Assembly (NCBI GenBank): GCA_002205965.3
Contig: NADL03000517.1
Span: forward strand, 434,001-498,000
DNA length: 64,000 nucleotides
Direction of reading: 5' to 3'
Source: Kappaphycus alvarezii
Lineage: Eukaryota; Rhodophyta; Florideophyceae; Gigartinales; Solieriaceae
This document shows, piece after piece, positions 57,816 through 64,000 of this stretch. The stretch's first letter is position 1. Each line of letters opens with the position of its first letter. A model generated the notes under the pieces. It had not been told where the DNA came from, did not search any database, and worked only from the letters and a program-made list of their open reading frames with translations. Position numbers and translations under genes: made by a program.

Positions 57816-59606
57816 ATGCATCGCATTGCGGTCGAATCACTTCCAAAGGGAAGTTGGCGCACAGAGCCGACCTCAAATAAAATATCAACTGTTGCATCGA
57901 CACCCTTGGGTACTAAACTGCATCAAAAAGAATGGACTGTCGGTCCTACCGCCACTGCTCCTATTCCAGCAGCTACTTCCCATGTCCCTTTTTCTCCTTG
58001 ACCGCCTCAAGGCGGCCGTTTTTGAGCGCTTCTCAACGGGAATCTCCTTCTGTGATATCGCTATTCGCAACAAAGTGGAGCTCAGTCAACTTAAGCGAGT
58101 TTATTCAAATTGGGGCAGAGAACCCGGTGAACGCCAACCCACACATTACTCAGAGGTTGACATTGAACTCCATGCTTGTGGTCGCCCTAGACTTCTGAGT
58201 AAAGAAGAGGAAGAATTAATCATCAGAGTTTCGATACTTTACGTTGACCAGTGCATTCCTTTAACGCGGCAGTCTCTATCGTACCTTGTTACGCACTACG
58301 TTCAAATGATACCTGCGGACAGGCAGAGGAAGATTTCTTTTAGGGGCGGCAGACCGAGTAAGACATGGGTGAGAAATTTTCTACAGCGTCACGACGAGAT
58401 CAAAGTGAAGAATTTAAGGGCGACCGAAGACAAAAGGGTTACTGCCGTGACAAGAGCGACAGTTGGAGAGCATATGGTGCGCGTGAAAGCAGCAATGGAT
58501 AGATTCAACATCAAGGACTCACGGTTTGTTTTTAATTTGGATGAAACGGGTATCAGCTTTCAGGACATGACTGGCCAGGGTATTGAAAAGGGACAGGGTA
58601 TTGAAAAGGGATTGGCGTTCCCGGTAAGAATCTCACCAAATTGTTACCAGGACTAAAGGAAATTTGGACCATTTTACATTGATGGCAGTTATCAATGCAG
58701 CAGAATTTGCATTTAAGCCAATAGTGGTTTATCCCGGGAAACAACCGCACTATAGGCGCGTTTCAGATACTGTTCAAACTGTACAGCAGTTTCTTCCTCC
58801 ATGCTATTTTTATCAAAGTGAGACTCCAGCGGTTAATACAACAATTTTTTTGGAATGGGGGAAGCAGTTTGTAAAGAAACTGCGCATTTGCGGGGAAGTG
58901 GACAAAGATTGCTTGTCATTTATGATGGCTACACATGCCACATACAGTTTGAATTATTGCATCTTTTTTATGTCAACAATATTCGTGTGTTGGGGCTTCC
59001 GCCCCATTCCAGTCACGTCTTGCAACCTCTTGACATTTCTGTTTTTTCGAGTTTCAAATCGCATTTTCAAATTGGCTTTCATAGTTTGGCAAGAACGACG
59101 AAAGCAGCAGATGCTTTTCATATTACAGCTGTTTTAACATCAGCATATTCCTCTTCTTTTACGTTCTCGAACTCACGGAGTTGGTTTATCAAGACGGGTA
59201 TATGGGACCATGCATTAAGTGGACCAAATCCCACCGTTCTAAACACGTTACCTTTTTATGATGCTGATATTGATGGGGATCTTCCAACCGTAGAAATGGT
59301 TGTGGCGTCTTTTAATAACAGAACAAGGTGGCTACTCAATAGTGCTGTCGTAGAAGAAGAAGGTACTGTTCGTATTGATACTTCTAAGGGCGCGCATCTG
59401 ACGTCTACTATGGTTTTTAACGCTGTCAAAGAGCGTGAGAGGAGGAAACGGGAGAGATTTAGGCGGAGCGTAATAAGACAGAGAGGGAGAAAAGGATTGC
59501 TTACCCAGAAAGCCGTGCAGAAATGCGCCGTTTGATGTTGGTAGCTCCCCGTCGCACAATTATGCGTCAGCAACTTGCTCAATCTCGCTTGTATCGTAGG
59601 AACTGA
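57816..59606 (+). pseudogene. Pogo-like (DDE_1, CENP-B-type) transposase, frame-broken
   Basis: The N-terminal frame (ATG 57816) ends early. The main frame from about 57980 reads RLKAAVFERFSTGISF, then RGGRPSKTWVRNFLQRHD, a CENP-B/Tc5-type HTH. RFVFNLDETGISF (first Asp) follows near 58530. An 18-bp tandem duplication sits at 58576-58611. The frame shifts near 58640 and returns near 58855, giving LLVIYDGYTCHIQ (second Asp) and LPPHSSHVLQPLDISVFSSF (third Asp). A last shift near 59500 leads to a basic tail ending at TGA 59604-59606. All three catalytic Asp codons remain, so decay is fairly recent. Terminal repeats were not found. Confidence 0.85.
58576..58611. repeat. 18-bp perfect tandem duplication in the pogo-like gene
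   Basis: CAGGGTATTGAAAAGGGA at 58576-58593 is repeated at 58594-58611. It adds six residues (GQGIEK repeated) without changing frame. Confidence 0.95.
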
Positions 59607-62377
59607 GCTCAACCGTGGATGCTTTATTGAATTTAACTAAACGGCTATCAGATTCTTACCTGATTCGAGGATATATGACGAAAATGGGCCATTTTTGCTT
59701 TTTCCATATATATATTTTAGGTATTTTTAAAGGGCCATATCTGGATGCAATGTTATTTGCACGCGTCACTTTTGTGTGCGTTGGGCTGGTGGTGCCAAAT
59801 AACGCCCTTCCTTTGTAGTTGCTCTTGCTATGAAGAAACTTCCTGACCTACCCCTTTATTGCTTTGTATCTTTGCCCAACCTCCTTTCTACAAGTGGCTT
59901 TTTAAATGGTTCAAAACGGATAAGCTAAAGTAAAAAAACTTTTTATTTTTATGTTGCATAGTCCGAAAAACGACGGTTTGGGTCACATTAAGTACCCCAC
60001 CTTTACACAGGTCGAATAGACACTAGCTCCAGTACCAAATTAAATCACCAACCAGATCGATATTTTTGATCTTGTTATCGTTGAAAAGCTTAGTATCACT
60101 TACGGCAATTAGTTTCTATAGTATTCACTGCCAAAGAATAGTAGGGATATAATAGCATTGAAAATGATCGCTTGAAGCGTGAACGATAGAATAAGCCAGG
60201 ACAATAACATGCGAAGTGATGCAAATAACAGATAGTGTCGGATTAGATCTGGAGTTAGCGCAAGCGTTTGTATTAACAGGATTTCTTCCAGCACTCCTAA
60301 AGCAATCATCTCGCCGAATCTGGAAATAGAATTCATGACAATCAATTCATTCACGAATCCCATTACAGTTATTCGCCGGACCAGTAAGATATCGTATGAA
60401 TCACACAGTAACTATCATTCAAATAGCTAAAGTGCAAGTATAAAAAATAAAGACGGGGGATTTAGTGAGCCTGAAAAACGAACGATGTATTCACATATTG
60501 AAGGCTTCCAGATAAGGGTTTAAACAAATTAATATCTGCAGAGTTCACTTCTGTACCGAGGGCTAGAATGTTCTTGCAGCGGCGTGAGAGCCTGATAATT
60601 CCAAGATTTGTCTGGATTCTTATCCGTTCTTGCACCCTTGGTGAATTGAACCTCTCCATCCGAGTCTTTGCAAAGTTTTATCATTCCGCGGATCACTGTG
60701 CGGCCTTATAACCTAGATGAAAAGTATACTGTCTAACTGCCTATGAACCAAATCTCTCTTTAAAGCCCTGAACTCTCTCTATCAGCTAGCTATGCTACCA
60801 TATCGCAAGTTGCTTCATTAGGAAGACGGAAAGCGGATTATCTGTGAATCATGTCGAATTTTTCTTGTTTTTCCCATTGCTGGAAGGGATTCCATAGCTC
60901 GACGGGAGAAACTGCGCATTGTTAATTTCAAAACAATTGAAAGATCAGTGTTAATGAAAATGAGTATTTGAATTTGTGTATTACACGAGGCGATCTTCGT
61001 GAAGTCATCAGTATGGGTTTCTACTGTCCTCATATGTAAATAATATCATATTTCCTCAGAAGACACATTGAAAAATCGAGCCAATTACAGAAAAAGTCCT
61101 TTTTCATAATATAGAACTGAGGATAAAATGAAAAAGATTTTCGAGTCTTTAAATGCTAGAAATGAAAGTGTGGTCGGATGCAATTCTTCCAGGTTTTTTA
61201 GACGCATTATGTATCAAATTTACTAGCTTGAGGGTAATTCTAGCTACTTGGATCTCTATCTTTTGGAAACAGTCAGCTTACCTACATTTAAGATATATTG
61301 GGATGCTAAAATAATCATGTAATTACTGAGGATTTTCACATGAAATATTGATTTCTATTTCTGAATGAAAGTTTTATGTTTATTTTATTTTCAAAAGACA
61401 CTAACAGGAGGAAAAAGCACAAAAGGTTGAAAATAAGACAAATGTCTGAATGATTTTTTTTGGAGTGTCTTCAAGAACTAGAATTGAAGATTAGCATTAA
61501 AACTAGTATTTGATATTTTTGGTACCCATAAAATTATTAAATAATATTTTAGGTCCTGATAGTAGGGAAAATGTCTACTTATCATGCAAGAGTTTAAGGA
61601 TTCATCATTGAGGATGAAATATTTACTGTTTCGTCTTGCATGGGTCGGTTTTTTGGATCTGAATCCATTTGCTTGCAACAGAAAGGGTTTTAAGCTATTT
61701 ACTCGCTGTTTAATGAAAATAGGGAGCAGAATTGTAAGGTGAAACTGGTTGCCGATCTTATATCTAGTATTATGACCAACTGATTTTCCAGCCGTCATAT
61801 CTTGATCTCTTCAATGACAAAAAGGATTTATCCTGCACTGAGTAGTAAATTATACAAGAAAAGAAACTAATTACTGCTGCTATGAATGTAAAAACTAAAA
61901 AAAATTGAGCTATAAGGGGCAAAATGGATATTTTGATTTCAATTGGGCATTTAAATATATTTGTGAACTACAAAGAAATACTTGACCTTTAAATACTGCA
62001 CCAACGGCATGTTATGAGTTTAAAGCTTGATAATAGAAGGAAATTGGCAGGAAGAATCTACAACAGGTAGTGAATATAATGGATTTGTGCTAAGTGGATT
62101 TTCTGTGGTAAAGGAATATTACATACCCATACTAGATATATGCAAATAGAAATTGAAAAAGATTATTTGGGAACAAACTTACAGTAGACTACAACTTCTT
62201 AGCTCGAATTAACTGAGACTGATGCTAATGGAAACCATAGAAAGTCAGAACGGCATATTAATGATGCATTACGAAATTTGAGCGAATTTATGGCAAACGA
62301 AGATTTTTGCAATTTGTAAAATCGAATATATAACTTCCACTGTGACTTACTCAGTGGCGTATATATTTTCAGCATAA

Positions 62378-62416
62378 AAAAGATTTCCGGTTATTTCCTA
62401 TAACCGGAAATCTTTT
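62378..62416. repeat. 17-bp perfect hairpin, 5-nt loop
   Basis: AAAAGATTTCCGGTTAT (62378-62394) pairs exactly with 62400-62416 around loop TTCCT. Confidence 0.95.
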
Positions 62417-62461
62417 ATCTAAACAAGATCTATTTGAAAACCAAATAGATCTTGTTTAGAT
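62417..62461. repeat. 20-bp perfect hairpin, 5-nt loop
   Basis: ATCTAAACAAGATCTATTTG (62417-62436) pairs exactly with 62442-62461 around loop AAAAC. It abuts the previous hairpin with no spacer. Confidence 0.95.
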
Positions 62462-63403
62462 TCTACCCAGCGACAAAAATGCTACAAAAATCAGAACAAA
62501 CTGGAAGTAAATTTAACTTTACTTCTCTATGTGAAATACTGCGAACAGTGTTCGCTGGATAGGCGTCATAGAAAAATAGAAAAATCATAACTGTAATCTC
62601 TATGTTAAGCTGTTCAAACGCTGGAAAGAAAAATAGAGAGATTCATTTTTAGATACTTGCATACACCTGTATGTTTTGTTCATTAAATATATTTATTTTT
62701 ATTAAATGCTATAGGATGTCTACTGTACTTGAGATACTAATATTCATTTTCTTAACTAAATTTGACCTATTGAACTCAATTTTCATCATTCATGAGTGGT
62801 CAGGATATACGCGAAACCTAATTTGGTTGTGAATGATGAAATGAACTTTGAAATGTTTCTTTTGGATATTGGGGGTGTTATTCAATTGAAAAATTTGCGG
62901 GGAGAATACTTTATTTTTATTCAATAGCCTCCTGAGGAGGTTGTTCTTTGTGTGGGTAATAAAATTATGATTTAATCTAGTAGTGGCTTCAATCAACAAA
63001 AGCATCAACTCACGAAGCGAGTGCTAAGGTTTCTGCGCGGTGCGCACTGCGACACAGGATCTTGAGGCTTCGCACAGAAGACTAGCATAAGATAGATACG
63101 TTTCATCAGACCTACGATAATTTTTTTCGGTGTTTTCGACTACCTTCTTGATCGAACGATCGGAATAGTACATTCGGAGCATTGAGTACAATGCTCTTGG
63201 GAAGGAGGAAAATTTTCACTACACTCATCCCTAAGTTACTTGTTGGCCTCTTATTGCTCTTGAGCTTCTCCCGAAAGAAAATGTGGAAGTTAGATGAGGG
63301 CAAGTTCCTCACTTACACGGTTATTATCGCATAATTTTTTGTATGCGGACAAGAAGTGGATAATGTAAATTTACTGGCCCCGAGAAAATGCTTGGGTCGC
63401 TTG

Positions 63404-63826
63404 TAGTGGTCTCAAATTTTGGCAAGAAAGTTTACAACAAAATTTGGGTCAGTGCTGAGCAGGCAGGCGGTACCTGCAAAAAGATACGAAGACAGCGAAA
63501 CTTGGCTAGGCGGGTTGGAAATATCTCAGAACCCTGTACCTGGGACCAAAACAGGGTCTTTGATGTGGTATGACTCTTCTCCCATTAATTTTTCCGGTTC
63601 GAGATATCCTCAAGTTCTGCCTTGCGGGACTTCTTTCCCAGATGCATCAGGAATTAGTGATCCACTCACTCTGCGTATTCACGTAGGATATTACTCAACA
63701 TACCAGTCGTTCCATATGCCTGGCAGTGGAGACCGTGAAACCCCGGATTTCAATCTCGAACAGGGCTTGAGCTGTGTTTTCCCTTCCATTTTTCGGTACA
63801 GCACTCACGGTGGATGCCTTAGATAG
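63404..63826 (+). CDS. Unrecognised ORF near the right edge
   Basis: The frame is open for about 140 codons but its first ATG is late (near 63560, MWYDSSP), so if real it is a 3' exon or begins at a non-ATG. The product has no domain, repeat or membrane segment I recognise. It contains spaced aromatic and glycine residues (RIHVGYYSTYQSFHMPGSGD). The local GC content is higher than in the AT-rich DNA to its left, which gives weak support for coding. Confidence 0.25.
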
Positions 63827-64000
63827 ACCCTTATGGAACGTAAGCTCTTACAGTTAATCATGCAGGTCAGAAAAAGTACACCAAGCTCCCTTTCCGCTTG
63901 AGATATGTGGTCATACAGTTGAGAATTTTCGACTATTCCTGAGCCAAAATTGCCGGCCTATCTCAGCTACATTTGGTACTGTGTGCTACAATATGTCGGA

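Larger units (their letters stand above)
59607..63385. other. AT-rich DNA without recognisable genes
   Basis: No ORF above about 110 codons and none with a known domain. The tandem hairpins at 62378-62461 are the only clear structure. Confidence 0.5.

Noticed and set aside
1..64000. CRISPR arrays, bacterial operons, rRNA genes, telomeric repeats
   Set aside because: None seen; no regularly spaced direct repeats of CRISPR type and no conserved rRNA blocks were recognised.

Overview
The window is eukaryotic nuclear DNA made mostly of transposable-element debris, with two recognisable host genes. There are no bacterial operons. The only spliced gene seen has one short GT-AG intron. The mix of a chromodomain Ty3/gypsy element, PIF/Harbinger, Tc1/mariner, hAT, pogo-like and RT-LINE relics, with isolated host genes and a plant/algal-type ascorbate peroxidase, suits a photosynthetic eukaryote. 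A red alga with a repeat-swollen genome (Chondrus-like) is my best guess. That assignment is inference, not proof.

Layout. 1-1990: 5' half of an RT-bearing LINE on the minus strand, running off the left edge. About 2050-16920: a Russian doll of elements. A Tc1/mariner copy on + is split by a second Tc1/mariner copy on -. That copy is split exactly at a TTA by a PIF/Harbinger element (2571-15302), whose transposase ORF is split by a 9,886-bp chromodomain Ty3/gypsy retrotransposon (5096-14981) flanked by a TCGAT duplication. 17-26 kb: an old Tc1/mariner relic, a DDE_1-superfamily transposase relic and possible LTR remnants. 26-35 kb: AT-rich DNA with no gene I can support, but with striking tandem hairpins at 32.4 kb. 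35-43 kb: Tc1/mariner, hAT and another Tc1/mariner relic, all on -. 42.8-48.6 kb: GC-richer cluster of LINE fragments in alternating orientation. 52.8-55.8 kb: the two host genes, a spliced three-finger C2H2 protein (+) and a complete ascorbate peroxidase (-). 57.1-59.6 kb: a LINE tail and a pogo-like transposase with all three catalytic aspartates but broken frames. 59.6-64 kb: AT-rich DNA with a second pair of tandem hairpins at 62.4 kb.

The gypsy element is the youngest and most informative object. Its LTRs differ by only about five substitutions and one indel in 686 bp. It carries a coiled-coil plus Ser/Arg/Lys-rich first ORF, a capsid ORF and a pol frame (protease, RT, RNase H, integrase, chromodomain), each frame one step (-1) from the last. 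It also has a 1.7-kb 3' region with an antisense proline-rich ORF. Three in-frame stops interrupt pol. Throughout the element, coding and noncoding alike, the interrupted palindrome CCGNNCGG occurs about 60 times, while I saw it about once in the other 54 kb. That nucleic-acid-level signal is the best candidate for something undescribed.
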